The notes under the pieces are model-generated. The model ran no database searches. It saw only the letters and a list, made by a program, of their open reading frames with translations, and was not told where the DNA came from. Positions 38,403 to 49,298 of a stretch of 64,000 nucleotides of DNA are shown here, one piece after another. The position numbers and the translations under genes were made by a program. Source of the stretch: Gaiellasilicea sp963765705 (GTDB taxonomy: Bacteria; Actinomycetota; Thermoleophilia; Gaiellales; Gaiellaceae); NCBI GenBank assembly GCA_963765705.1, contig CAVXXJ010000010.1:1-64000 (forward strand), in the 5' to 3' direction. How positions within the stretch are numbered: position 1 is the stretch's first letter; each line of letters starts with the position of its first letter.

Positions 38403-39193
38403 TCAGCCGGTGTCGCGCGTCGAGCGCGGCAGCGCGACGAGCCGGTGATCGGCGTGAACAGCCGGCGAACCGACGCCGAGCGCGGTGACCGCCGCTCGTC
38501 GTCGCGACACCGCCGAGGATGAGGTACATGAGCGCGAGCTGGACGAGGACCGCGTCGACGGATCGACGCCGGCCAGGATGAGGCCCGTCATCGCGCCGGG
38601 CAGGAAGACGATGCCGAGCGCCTTCGTGTTCTCGATCTGCGGCGACAGCGCGGTGCGCAGCGCGCCGCGCACGATCGGCCGCGACGCCGCCGTCCACGGC
38701 TGGCCGAGCGCGAGCCGCGCCTCGACCTCGGCACGCTGCTCGGAGAGCGCCTCGACGAGCCGCTCGGCGACGACGATCGCCGACTTCATCGAGTTGCCGA
38801 TCAGCATCCCCGCGATCGGCACGAGCGTCGTCCCGCGATCGGGAAGATGCCGAGGCCGAAGGCGACCGCGAAGCCGATGACCGCCGTCACGCCGTTGGCG
38901 GCGAGAGCGATCCAGAACAGGCCGGGCACGGCCGGGCGCGCGGCGCTTGATCGTCGCGGCCGCGAAGACGACGATCCCGACGACCCACAGCCAGGACCAC
39001 ACGAGCGGCGTCTCGGGATCGATGATGACGCGAGCGCGGCGCCGACGATGAGCAGCTGCACGAGCCCGCGCGCGACGGACACGACGAGCTCGCGCTCCAG
39101 GCGCAGCCGCAGGCGCAGGCTGATCGCGACGGCGACCGCGACGAGCACGAGCGAGGCCGCGAGCCCGACGAAGCCGACGTCAGCGCTATCCAT
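38403..39193 (-). CDS. fetB: FetB-like ABC permease (UPF0014 family)
   Basis: Membrane partner of FetA, about 260 residues with 7 helices. Family parts: LERELVVSVARGLVQLLIVG, TTLVPIAGMLIGNSMKSAIV, RLVEALSEQRAEVEARLALG, ALSPQIENTKALGIVFLPGA and MTGLILAGVDP. At least five indels (38,490 to 39,020) break it. The ATG overlaps the fetA stop. The E. coli FetAB pair exports iron; a role here is by homology. Confidence 0.85.
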
Positions 39194-39863
39194 CGCCGAG
39201 CACCTCCTTCGCCGAGCCGCTGCGATCGACGCGCCCGTCGGCGAGCAGCAGGACGTGGTCGGCCAGCCGGCGCATCTGCTCCTCGTGAGTGCGTGACCCA
39301 GACGAGCGGCGTGCCGTCCCGCACGAGCTGCCGGGCGAGCTGCTCGAGCACCGCCGTGGCCTTGGCGTCCAGCGCGGACGTCGGCTCGTCCATGAGCATC
39401 ACGCTGCGGATCGGTCGCGAGCGCCCGCGCGAGGCAGGCGCGCTGCGCCTCGCCGCCGGACAGCTCGCCGGCGTCGCGCTCGAGGAAGCTCGTCGGCAGG
39501 CCGGCGCGCTCGAGCAGCTCGGCGCCACGCTCGTCGTCGCAGTCGCGATCGGCCTCGCGCAGGTTGTCGAGCACGCTGCCGGCGAACGTCACCGGGCGCT
39601 GGAAGACCATCGCGACCTCGCGACGCAGTTCAAGCGGGTCGCGCTGCTGCGACGTCCGCGCCGCGGTGGCGGACGACGCCCTCGCTCGGCACCTCCAGGC
39701 GGTTGCACAGCCGCAGCAACGTCGACTTGCCCGAGCCCGACGGGCCGGCGACGACCGTCAGCCCGCCGGGCGGCAGGCGGGCATCGAGGCCGTCGAGCCG
39801 GCGCGCGCCGGGCGGGCCGACGCTGACGCCGTCAAACGCGAAGAGCGCGGGCTCGGAGGGCAC
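39186..39863 (-). CDS. fetA: FetA-like ABC transporter ATP-binding protein
   Basis: About 224 residues. Walker A is AGPSGSGKSTL, the signature is LSGGEAQRA, and Walker B with the following region is LMDEPTSALDAK. QRPVTFAGSVLDNLRE is typical of FetA. Breaks lie near 39,660, 39,415 and 39,290. A GTG at 39,863 about 11 nt behind GGGG is preferred to the farther upstream ATG at 39,905, which would overlap the promoter of the divergent ABC exporter. Confidence 0.85.
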
Positions 39864-39921
39864 GGCGCCAGTATCCCCGCCGCTTGTAGTTGCATGCGCA
39901 ACCATCTACACTGGTGCGTCC

Positions 39922-41783
39922 ATGTTCAGTCCGCAGACACGCCGCATCGCCGCCCTCTTTCGCCCGTACAAGGCGCGACTCGGCGCGGTGCTCGGGCTGA
40001 TCGCGATCAGCGCCGGCCTCGGCATGGTCACGCCGTTTCTGCTGCGCGACGTGCTCGACACGGCGATCCCCGACGGCGACACGACGCTGCTGGGCTGGCT
40101 CGTCGGCGGGATGATCTTCATCGCGATCGCCACCGGCGTGATCGGCGTCGGTCAGACGTGGCTGTCGAACCTCGTCGGCCAGCGCGTCATGCACGACCTG
40201 CGCGCCGCCGTCTACCGCCACCTGCAGCGCCTGTCGCTCGCCTTCTTCACGCGCACGCGCACCGGCGAGGTGCAGTCGCGGATCGCCAACGACATCGGCG
40301 GCGTGCAGAACGTCGTCACGTCGACCGCGACGTCGATCGTCTCCAACGCGACGACCGTGCTCGCGACGATCGTCGCGATGCTGCTGCTCGACTGGCGCCT
40401 GGCGGTCTTCAGCCTCGCGCTGCTGCCGTTCTTCGTCTGGCTGACGCGCCGCGTCGGCAACGAGCGCAAGCGGATCACCTCCAAGAAGCAGGGCCGCCTG
40501 GCCGACATGAGCGCGCTCGTCTCGGAGTCGCTCTCGGTCTCGGGCATCCTGCTCGGCAAGACGATGGGCCGCTCCGAGGAGCTCGCGCAGCGCTTCACCG
40601 CCGAGTCCGCGCACCTCGCCGAGCTCGAGGTGCAGTCGCGGATGGCGGGCCGCTGGCGGATGTCGACGGTGCAGATGAGCTTCTCGATCATGCCCGCGCT
40701 CGTGTACCTGTTCGCCGGCTTCACGATCGCCGACGGCTCGTCGGCGATCACGATCGGCACGGTCGTCGCGTTCACGACGCTGCAGACGCGGCTGCTGTTT
40801 CCGATCGGCTCGCTGCTGAACGTCGGCATCGACATCCAGACCTCGCGCGCGCTGTTCGATCGGATCTTCGAGTACCTCGACCTGCCGGTCGAGATCACCG
40901 AGCGCGCCGCGCCCGTCACGCTCGGCGACGGCGGGGCGAGCGGGACGGAAGGATCCGCGGCGAGGTGCGCTTCGAGGACGTCCGCTTCCGCTACGAGGAC
41001 GAGGGCGCCCAGACGCTCGCCGGCGTCGACCTCGTCGTCGCGCCGGGCACGACGACGGCGATCGTCGGCGAGACCGGCTCGGGCAAGACGACGCTCGGCT
41101 ATCTCGTCGCCCGCCTGTACGACGTCACCGGCGGCCGCGTCACGATCGACGGCGTCGACGTGCGCGACCTGTCGTTCGCCTCGCTGGCCGCGACCGTCGG
41201 GCTCGTCTCCCAGGAGACCTACCTCTTCCACGCGACGATCGCCGAGAACCTGCGCTTCGCGCGGCCCGAGGCGACCGACGAGGAGCTCGTCGAGGCCGCG
41301 CGCGCCGCGCAGATCCACGAGCTCATCGCCTCGCTGCCCGAGGGCTACGACACGGTCGTCGGCGAGCGCGGCTATCGCTTCTCGGGCGGCGAGAAGCAGC
41401 GCATCGCGATCGCCCGCACGATCCTGCGCAACCCGCCCGTGCTCGTGCTCGACGAGGCGACGAGCGCGCTGGACTCCGAGACCGAGCGCGCCGTCCAGGA
41501 GGCGCTCGACCGGCTCGCCGAGGGCCGTACGACGATCGCGATCGCCCATCGGCTCTCGACGATCCGCGACGCCGACGAGATCGTCGTGCTCGACCACGGG
41601 CGGATCGCCGAGCGCGGGACGCACGACGAGCTCATGGCCCAGGACGGCCGCTACGCGCAGCTCGTCGCCGGCGGCACGCGCCGGCGCAGCACCTCACCGT
41701 CGCATCTGGATAAACTTGATCGGCAATCGGCTGTTTTCGATAGGGGACGACCATGCTTCACTCGCAGCTTCCGTGGTGGATAG
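39922..41783 (+). CDS. ABC exporter, fused membrane and ATPase domains (MsbA/BmrA-like)
   Basis: About 600 residues. Six helices span 20-310 (LGAVLGLIAISAGLGMV, FIAIATGVIGVGQTWL, VLATIVAMLLLDWRLAVFSL). The ATPase has Walker A GETGSGKTT, the Q loop (GLVSQETYLFHATIAEN), signature FSGGEKQR, Walker B VLVLDEATSALD and the switch His in IAHRLST. One extra base near 40,955 shifts the frame between the domains. The natural stop may lie before 41,753, because the open frame runs into the next gene. Substrate unknown; it probably works as a homodimer. Confidence 0.92.
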
Positions 41784-42221
41784 GCGGACCGCTCCTCGGC
41801 CTCTGCGTCGTGGCGATGCGCTGGCTCATGAACCTGCGGCTCGGCGTCATGGGCGGGTGGTCCGACGTCGTCACGACGATCGGCGCGCGCCGCCTCTCGT
41901 TCGGCCCGTTCGGCTGGATGCTGCTCGGCCTCATCGCCGGCGCGACGGCCTTCGCGCTCATCGCGGGCGGCCCGGACTTCCACGGCTACGGCTGGCTGAC
42001 CGACACCTTCAGCGGGACCAGCGGCACGATCGCTCATCGTCGCGATCCTGTTCGCCTGCGGGGTGCTCATCGGCCTCGGCACGAAGATCGCCGGCGGCTG
42101 CACGTCCGGCAACGGGCTGAGCGGCAACGCGATGCTGTCGCCCGCGAGCCTTGTCGCCACGATGACGTTCTTCGCGACAGGCATCGTCGTCACCGTCATC
42201 ACGGAGGCCCTGATCTCATGA
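41753..42221 (+). CDS. YeeE/YedE family sulfur-compound permease, first half
   Basis: About 155 residues with 4 helices and the family Cys motif GGCTSGNGLSG. It starts at an ATG behind AGGGGA. One extra base near 42,031 breaks ALIVAILFACGVLIGLG. The stop overlaps the next start (ATGA). Family members carry thiosulfate or related sulfane-sulfur compounds across the membrane. In BigR-type operons two such half-size permeases lie beside an ETHE1-rhodanese gene, as here. Confidence 0.85.
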
Positions 42222-42706
42222 GCACGCGCATCGCCGCAGCCCTCATCGGCGTCGTCTTCGGCGCCGTCCTGTCGTGGTCGGGCATGACGAGCCCGGAGAT
42301 CATCCGCGAGGGCCTGCTGTTCCAGAGACCCCTACCTGTTCCTCTTCTTCGCGACCGCGATGTTCACGGCCGTCGCGGGGCTGGCGATCCTGCGCAGGCC
42401 GCGCGCCGAAGGCGCTGCTCACCGGCGAGCGCGTCCAGTGGGAGACCATCAAGCCCGAGCGACGCCACGTCGTCGGGCAGCGTGCTGTTCGGCATCGGCT
42501 GGGGCGTCTCGGGCGCCTGCCCGGGACCGATCGCGACGCAGCTCGGTCAGGGCATCGTGTGGGGTGTCCCGACGACGATCGGCCTCGTCCTCGGCATCGT
42601 GCTGTTCGGGCGCCTCCAGAAGCGCGCCGCGCGCGACGGCGCACGCGGCGGTGCGCCGGCCGCCACGGTGATCCCGTCGCCGGTGGCCGCCGACGCGACG
42701 GCGTAG
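42218..42706 (+). CDS. YeeE/YedE family sulfur-compound permease, second half
   Basis: About 160 residues with 4 helices. SVLFGIGWGVSGACPGPIAT has the second Cys motif, and PTTIGLVLGIVLFGRLQKR the last helix. Breaks lie near 42,327, 42,410 and 42,480. It is coupled to the first half, so the two likely form one transporter. Confidence 0.82.
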   Translation: MSTRIAAALIGVVFGAVLSWSGMTSPEIIREGLLFQRPLPVPLLRDRDVHGRRGAGDPAQAARRRRCSPASASSGRPSSPSDATSSGSVLFGIGWGVSGACPGPIATQLGQGIVWGVPTTIGLVLGIVLFGRLQKRAARDGARGGAPAATVIPSPVAADATA

Positions 42707-42719
42707 ACGGCCAAGCGGT

Positions 42720-42736
42720 CCGGGCCGCCGGCCCGG
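42720..42736. terminator. Hairpin between convergent permease and oxidoreductase genes
   Basis: CCGGGCC and GGCCCGG pair over 7 bp around a 3-nt loop in the 48-bp gap between two convergent stops; it can act on both strands. Confidence 0.5.
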
Positions 42737-42754
42737 GCCCGGCGCACGGTGCTG

Positions 42755-43834
42755 TCAGTCGGCGTCGACTGACACCCAGACGCCGTGCACGGCGTTGTTC
42801 GCGTAGCCGCCCGGGTTCCAGCGGACCTCGTCGGGCTGGCGGCGCTGCGCCGCGTCGGTCGCGCGCACCTCGATGTGGTGACGGCCAGGCGCTCGCCATC
42901 CACGGCGCAGACCAGAAGCGGCGCGCGTAGGGCCCGCGTGACGGCGCGAGCTCGGCGGCGCGCCAGGGGCCGCCGTCGATCCGGACCTCGACGCGGTCGA
43001 TGCCGCCCTCGCCGCCCCACGCCACGCCGCGCACCGTCGCCGGGCCCCTCCGGCGGGGCGTCGCAGCGTGCGCGGCTCGACGACGAGCGCGTGGACGGGC
43101 ATGGTCGTCATGCGCTCGCCGGGACCGCTCTCGCCGGGTGCGCGCAACCGGTAGTCGTCGAGCTCCCACGGGCCGTCGAACTCGCGGTCCAGGACGGTGA
43201 TGCGTGCGAGCCACTTGATCGAGTCCGTCGCGTACCAGCCCGGCACGATCGCGCGCACGGGCCCGCCGCGGCGCACCGTGATCGGCTCGTCGTTGACCTC
43301 CCAGACGAGCATCGTCTCGGGAGCCCGCGCCTTGTCCAGCGGCAGCGCGCGAGCGAAGGGATGATCGCCGTCGCGGCCCTCGAACGGTCCCGCGTCGGCG
43401 CCTTCAAGCACGACGGAGCAGGCGCCGGGCAGCACGCCGGCGCGCTCGAGGATCGCCGCCAGCGGCGCACCGGTCCAGCGTGCCTCGCCGACCGCGCCCT
43501 CCGCCCAGGTGAGGCCCGGCACCGCAGGCTCGTACTCGGTCCGGCGGTGCCCGGCGCACTCGAGCACGACGCGCTCGGTCTGCGCGCCGAGCGCCTGCAG
43601 CGCGGCGAGGTCGAGGCGCAGCGGGCGGCGTACCGCGCCGCCGACCTCGAGCACCCACTCGCGCGGGCTCGAGGTCCGGCGCGGGAAAGTGGTCGCGGCG
43701 GAAATGCGCCTCGAGCGGCATGTCTTCGAGCAGCAGTGCGTTCAGCGGCGTGGCATCGGCGACGTCGGCGACCGGGATCGCGCGACTCGAAGCGCGGCGA
43801 CGTGCGCGGCGCGGGGCCGTGCCTGGGCGCGCAT
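42755..43834 (-). CDS. Sulfite oxidase-like molybdopterin oxidoreductase
   Basis: About 355 residues. The molybdenum-binding Cys lies in VVLECAGHRRTEYEP. Other marks are FRRDHFPAPDLE, WEVNDEPITVRRGGPVRAIV, GWYATDSIKWLARITVLDRE and the C-terminal Mo-co dimerisation domain (HHIEVRATDAAQ, WNPGGYANNAVHGVWV). The ATG overlaps the stop of the MBL-rhodanese gene. Frame breaks lie near 43,040, 43,670 and 43,780. No Tat signal is visible, so it may be cytoplasmic or the N-terminus may be damaged. Oxidation of sulfite is inferred from family and neighbours. Confidence 0.82.
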
Positions 43835-45195
43835 CAGGCCGCCATCTCGAACGCCATCCGACCGATCTCGAGCCCCACGCCGATGCGCCGGCAGGTCGGG
43901 GATGCCGCCACCGGCGACGTGCACGACGTCGCGATGGCCGGCGCGCCGCAGCAGGCTCGCGCCGAGAGCGGCGCGCGGACCCATCGCGCAGGCGACCGCG
44001 AGCCGGCCCTGCTGCGCGGGCACGCCGTCGCGGCCGTCACCGAGGACGCTGAGCGGCACGTTCAGCGAGCCCGGCACGTGGCCGGCTTCGTACTCGTTGC
44101 GGTCGCGGACGTCGACAGCGTCACGGCGCTCGCAGCGCAGCGCGCCGGCGAGCTCGTCGACGCGCCAGGCGGGCGTCGCGGCAAGCGCGCAGCCGGCCGC
44201 CCGCCACGCCGCAGGGTCGCCGGCGGCGACGCCTTCGACGCACCACAGCCCGACGGCATGCAGCGCGCGGGCGAAGCGCTCGGCGGCGGCGACGTCCTCA
44301 CCGACGATCACGAGCGGCGCATCGGGGTCGACCGTCCATCCGACCCGCGTGGCGCGGCTCGGCGCCGGTGCCGAGCGCGAGCGCGCCGCGCAGATGCGCG
44401 GCCTCGAACGCGGCCGCGGGACGCACGTCGAGCACGGTGGCGCCACGCGCGACGGCGCGCCGCAGTGCCGGCCGCGTCGAGCAGCGCGGGCGTCGGCGGC
44501 TCGCTGTCGAGCGGGCCCTGGTTGAGCGAGACGATGCGGGCGATGTTCGGGGGCTTGGGCGGGGTGCGGGTGGCGATCGCCGCCACGAACGCGTCGGCAT
44601 CGAGTGCGGTCGCAGCCTGGGCGCGGCGCTCGAAGCCGATCGTCGAGCTCGTCTTCGCGCTCAGGCAGCCGCCGCCGCACAGCGAGCCGCCGACGTGCGC
44701 GGGCCACAGCTCGACGTGGTCGCCGAGGCCGAGGATGCGCTGCACGCTGGCATGCAGCTCGCGGGCGCCGTCCTCGGGGCCACGGCGAGATCAGGGCGGG
44801 CGACGTCACCGACGAGCAGCGAGTCGCCGGCCAGCAGGCACCAGGCGTTCTCGTCGCGTCCGCCGTCGCAGACGAGCAGCGAGATGTGCTCGGGGCGATG
44901 CCCAGGCGTCGCGATGACCTTCATGTGGATGCGCCCGGCGCGCAGCTCGTCGCCGGGGCGCAGCTGCGCCGCGGGATCACCCGCGCGGTACGGGCGATGG
45001 GCGAGCGCACCGCGAGCGGCGCGCCAGCCGGCCGCGGCCGGAGACGTGATCGGCGTGATCGTGCGTCTCGACCACGTGCACGATGCGGGCGCCGGCCTTG
45101 GCAGCCAGCTCGACGTAGATGTCGACGTCCCAGCGCGGATCGACGACGATCGCCTCGCCGCCGTCGGCAAGCAGGTATGACGCGCATCCGACGCT
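43834..45195 (-). CDS. MBL-fold hydrolase with rhodanese domains (persulfide dioxygenase-like), start missing
   Basis: The metallo-beta-lactamase part opens at SVGCASYLLADGGEAIVVDP and has the iron site ETHDHADHVSG and VIATPGHRPEHISLLVCD, as in ETHE1-like persulfide dioxygenases. A degenerate rhodanese unit (VLDVRPAAAFEAAHLRGALA) follows, then an active one: AVDVRDRNEYEAGHVPGSLN and AVACAMGPRAALG, whose Cys-x-x-Gly-x-Arg loop carries sulfur. About 450 residues. No start codon or leader is found; upstream of SVGC the sequence becomes the end of an unrelated gene, so the first 10 or so residues seem lost. Breaks lie near 44,980, 44,780, 44,465, 44,365 and 43,890. Confidence 0.82.
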
Positions 45196-45215
45196 CGAGG
45201 GCCGGTAGCTTCGGG

Positions 45216-47082
45216 TCAACCCTCGCGGGCAGCCCGTTCGGCGACCGGTCGCCGCCGGTTTCTCGCGAGGGTACGCCGGCTCGACCGCTGGCTCTCGTCG
45301 GGATAGGCGGCGTAGCGGCCGGCCGCAAGCGCCGCCAGCTGTGCGGCAACTGCGAGCCAGGCGAGCCCGAGCGCGCCGACGGCGAGGGGGACGTAGCCCG
45401 ACGCGAGCAGCGAGAGCAGATACCACGGCGTCTCGACGCCGAGCCCGGTGCTCCCGGCGAACGAGACGACGAGCAGGAGCGGCCCCGCGAAGCCGGCGAG
45501 CACGAGTGCGCCACGGACCGCGCGATGCGCGTCGTAGACCTGCGGCAGCCAGAGCCACGCATAGAGGGAGGGCAGGAGGTAGACGAGCCCAAACGGGTTC
45601 GTCGCAACGACGACGAGCGCGATCAGCCCGAGCGCAAGGAGCGCCACCGTGTAGCCGGCCAGGGTCTCCTCGACCGAGGCGGCTCGCTGCGGGATCAGCC
45701 GTTCCCGGCCGAGCAGCCAGCCGCCGACCACGAGCGCGACCACGAGCGCGAGCCCCAGCACAGGCGGCTCTCCGACGCCCGGCGCGTCCGGCGGCAGCGG
45801 GCGACCGGCGGTTCCGTCCGGAAAGAGGCCGAGCTTCGAGGCGACGAGCAGAAGCACCCCGGCGTACGCCCAGAACGCGAACCGACTGCGCAGGCTCCTG
45901 CCGGCGGCCAGCAACGGGATCCGCCGCCGGCGACAGCGTGCGAAGAGGTCGGTCGCGCCGATCGCAAAGGGGAGCAGTGCGGCGATCAGCACCAGCTGCA
46001 CCGCCCAGCCGAGCACGATCCGGCGCCCGAGGTAGACGTAGGTCGTCGTTCCGCGCGTCAGCTCGAGTCCGGTGTCGAGCGAGCCGAGCAGGCTTTGCGC
46101 GGCGCGTCCCAGCTCGGTGAGCCGGGCCGGGTCGAGCGGCGACGCCTCGAGCTGCCGGTGGAGCCTCGGTCTGGGCGGTGCTCAGCGTCAAGGCCGGCAC
46201 GCCCAGAGCAACGAGCGGGCCCTGCTCGCCGAGCGTGAACGGAAAGCCAAGCGTCAGGAGCTGGGAGAGCGCGCCGGTCCGGCGCGGTTCCTGGCCGGAC
46301 TCCTCCAGGACGCGGACGGCGGCGGTGCGCACGAATGAAGCCGACGGCGATCGCGGTAGATCGCCCGCGATGTCGATTCGCGGCGCGCCGGCGCCGCCGA
46401 TCGCGTCCAGGCTGATCACTGCGAGCGCATCCTCGGCATACGGCGACGTCGCGGCGAACCGAGCGGCGCCGAGTGCGCCGAAAGCACCGCCGTCGGTCGA
46501 GACGAAGACCAGATCGTGGTTCGGTCGCGCCTGGACGCCGCCGGCGCCCGCAACCGGGGCGTAGGCACGAGCGAGCTCGACGAGCGCTGCCGTCCCCGAG
46601 GCGTTGTCGTTTGCCCCGGGGCCAAAGCCGGTGTTGTCGCGGTGGGCGAGGAAGACGATCGCGCTCGGCGACGGGCCCTCGGCGACCGCGACGAGGTTCT
46701 GAAGCTCGATCTCGCCGCGGCCCGGGATCGTCGCCGTGAACGTGTCGGTCTCGGCTTCGAAGCCGTACAGCCCCAGCTGCTCCGAGAACCACTGCGCCGC
46801 CCCGAGCGCGCCGGCGGTGCCCGGGGAGCGGTCCGGATAGTCGCGCGCGAGCTCCCTGGCCAGCGCCGTGGCCGTCTCGCCGTCGAATGCGGGCGGGAGC
46901 GCCGGCGGTGGCAGCGGCTGCGGCCGACCGACGGTGAAAGCCGCCAGCAGGAGCGGGAGCGCCACGAGGAGCCAGGTGCCTCGCACGGTGCGCGCGTTGA
47001 TCGGCCGCTCGGCGAAGACGCGGCGCGGCCGCTTGCCGGTTCCGGCCGGCCCGCGTTGAGCCGGGGGGCGAGGCGGCGCCAT
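45216..47082 (-). CDS. M28-type zinc peptidase fused to a polytopic membrane domain
   Basis: About 620 residues. After a basic N-terminus comes a transmembrane anchor (GTWLLVALPLLLAAFTVG), then the M28 domain with metal residues in AHRDNTGFGPGANDNASG and SLDAIG. Where most M28 enzymes have a Glu-Glu pair, this reads VSTDGGAFGALGAARF, so the usual catalytic Glu is absent. The C-terminal 250 residues hold about 7 helices (VQLVLIAALLPFAIGATDLF, VLGLALVVALVVGGWLLG, LLALGLIALVVVATNPFGLV). A break lies near 46,165. It ends normally with TGA at the second presumed join. Confidence 0.85.
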
Positions 47083-47148
47083 AGACGAGCGTCAGTGTAG
47101 GCGAGGGGTGGGTCGGCTCCCGTCCATTTCCGCCCGTACCATGCGTCT

Positions 47149-47854
47149 ATGCCGGATCCGGCCACGATCCTGCTCGTCGACGACGAGGACGCGGTGCAGA
47201 AGCTCCTCACCTATCCGCTGGAGCGTGACGGCTTTCGCGTCGTGGCTGCGCGCGACGGCGAGGAGGCGCTCGAGCGCTTCGCCGAGGCGACATTCGACCT
47301 CGTCGTCCTCGACCTGATGCTGCCCAAGCTCGACGGGCTCGAAGTCTGCAAGCGCCTCCGGGCCGGCAGCTCGGTGCCGATCATCATGCTCACTGCGCGC
47401 GACGACGAGCTCGACAAGGTGCTGGGCCTCGAGCTCGGTGCCGACGACTACATCACGAAGCCGTTTTCGATCCGTGAGTTCCGCAGCCGGGTACGCGCGC
47501 TGCTGCGACGGGCCGCGACGCCACGGACGGCCGACCCGGACGCAGGCGACGAGCTGATCGCCGAGGCGGACGTCCGGATCGACATCGCCCGCCGCACCGT
47601 CGCGGTCCGCGGCGAGGAGGTACAGCTCACGTTCGTGGAGTTCGAGCTGCTCCGCGTCCTCGCTTCGTCGCCCGGCCGCGTCTTCTCCCGGCGCCAGCTG
47701 CTCGAGCGGTTGCGCGGCGGCGCGGACTACCGTGAGCCGCGCACGATCGACGTCCACGTTCGCCATCTGCGCGAGAAGATCGAGAGCGACCCGCGCGATC
47801 CTGCGCTGATCCTCACCGTGCGCGGCGTCGGGTACCGCTTCCGCGGACCGATGA
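47149..47854 (+). CDS. OmpR/PhoB-type response regulator
   Basis: About 234 residues. The receiver has acidic residues at ILLVDDEDAV, phospho-acceptor Asp55 in LVVLDLMLPKLDG, and Lys104 in YITKPFS. The winged helix spans 135-230 (VQLTFVEFELLRVLASSPGR, TIDVHVRHLREKIESDP, VRGVGYRF). As written it reads through into the kinase; one extra C after GYRF would restore GYRFADR and a TGA overlapping the kinase ATG, the usual arrangement. Confidence 0.93.
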
Positions 47855-49266
47855 TCCGCGGGATCCGCCTCCGGCTCGCGCTCGCACTGCTGGTCGTGGT
47901 CACGGGCGCGCTCGTGGTCGCGTACCTGATCGTCGTGCCGACGCTCGAAGCCCGGCTCGTGGACGCGAAGCTCGACCAGCTCGACCGCGATGCCGCCACC
48001 GTGGGTGCGTGCATCGAGGGCCTGGAGTTCCCCTGGCAGGAGTGCTCGGATTCCGGCGCCGAGGTGCTCAACGTTCGGGTCGTCATCTATGACGTCCTGG
48101 TGGCGGATCCGCCGGCGCTCTCCGTTGTGGCGGACTCTCGGCTCACGCGCTCGGTGGACGTCGAGCGTGACGTCCTGGCCGAGCGGGCCACGGCCTCGTC
48201 GCGCGTTCAGCGCGGGGTCGTAACCCGCGCCGGAACGCGCTTCGCCGAGGTCGCCGTGCCGCTGCGCCGGGACGGCAGGCCCCTCGTCTTCCTGCTCGTC
48301 AGCCCGCTCTCCGAGCAGCTGGCGAGCGTCGACTTCATCGAGCGCCGTCTGCTCGTCGGCGGTCTGATCGCCCTCGTCCTCGCCGTTCTTCTGGGCTATC
48401 TGGGCGCGACGGTGCATGCGCGCCGCATCCGCCGGCTGGAGCGGGCCGCCGAGCGGATCGCGAGCGGTCGCTTCGACGAGCCGGTCGTGGACGACGGCAA
48501 CGACGAGCTGGGCGAGCTCGCGGCCGCCTTCGAGCGCATGCGGCTCCGGCTCGAGAACCTCGACCGCGCCCGGCGCGAGTTCATCGCAAACGCGTCGCAC
48601 GAGCTGCGCACGCCGCTCTTCTCGCTCGGCGGCTTCCTCGAGCTGATGGCCGACGAGGAACTCGACGACGACACCCGCCGCGAGTTCCTCGTCACGATGC
48701 GCGAGCAGGTCGACCGCCTCGCCAAGCTCGCCACGGATCTGCTCGACCTCTCGCGGCTGGACGCCGGCCGGATGCACGTGAGCTGGGAGCCCGTCGACCT
48801 CGGCATCGTCGCGCAGACGCTGGCGGAGGAGTTCGGCGTGCTGGCCGAGCGGCGCGGGGACGGGCTCGCGGTCGAGGTCGAGGGCGAGCCGGTCGCGCAG
48901 GCGGACGAGCTGCGCGTGCTGCAGGCGGGCCGCGCGCTCGTCGACAACGCCCTCGTCCACACGCCGCCCGGCACGCACGTTGTCGTGCGCGCGTGGCCGG
49001 AGCCGGGCGTGCGCTGCTCTCGGTCGGGGACGACGGCCCCGGGATCTCGCCGGAGAGCGCGCCGCACGTCTTCGACCGTTTCTACCGCGTCGAGGGCGAC
49101 GTTGCGTCCGGCAGCGGCCTCGGGCTCGCGATCGCGCGCGAGCTCGCGACGCTGATGGGCGGCGACGTCAGCATCGACTCGCAGCCGGGCAGGACGGTCG
49201 TGACCGTGGGCGCGCGCCGCCGCGGTGCGCGAGCACGCCGAGGAGCCGACCAGCGTTTTCACGTGA
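47851..49266 (+). CDS. Sensor histidine kinase
   Basis: About 471 residues. Two helices (LRLALALLVVVTGALVVAYL and LLVGGLIALVLAVLLGYLGA) bracket an external sensor of about 135 residues with two Cys (GACIEGLEFPWQECSD). Then come HAMP (RRIRRLERAAERIASGRF), HisKA with phospho-His near residue 250 (NASHELRTPL), and the ATPase boxes DNALVHTPPG, DDGPGIS and GSGLGLAIARE. A deletion near 49,010 and an insertion near 49,205 cancel, giving a likely end HAEEPTSVFT. Partner of the regulator just upstream. Confidence 0.92.
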
Positions 49267-49271
49267 AAACG
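49254..49271. promoter_or_regulatory. Perfect 18-bp palindrome with a parS-like core
   Basis: CGTTTTCACGTGAAAACG is identical on both strands. Its inner 12 bp, TTTCACGTGAAA, equal the core of the chromosomal ParB site parS (TGTTTCACGTGAAACA), while the outer bases differ. It overlaps the histidine kinase stop codon. ParB binding is a suggestion; an unrelated dimeric regulator could also use it. Confidence 0.45.
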
Positions 49272-49298
49272 CGTGCGGACGGCGGCTACAGTGGCCGC

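Noticed and set aside
44604..46238. A 544-codon plus-strand frame over the second join
   Set aside because: Arg-rich, without any domain, and antisense to two real genes.
47149..49155. A response regulator-histidine kinase fusion
   Set aside because: One extra C at the end of GYRF explains loss of a TGA that would overlap the kinase ATG, the normal arrangement.
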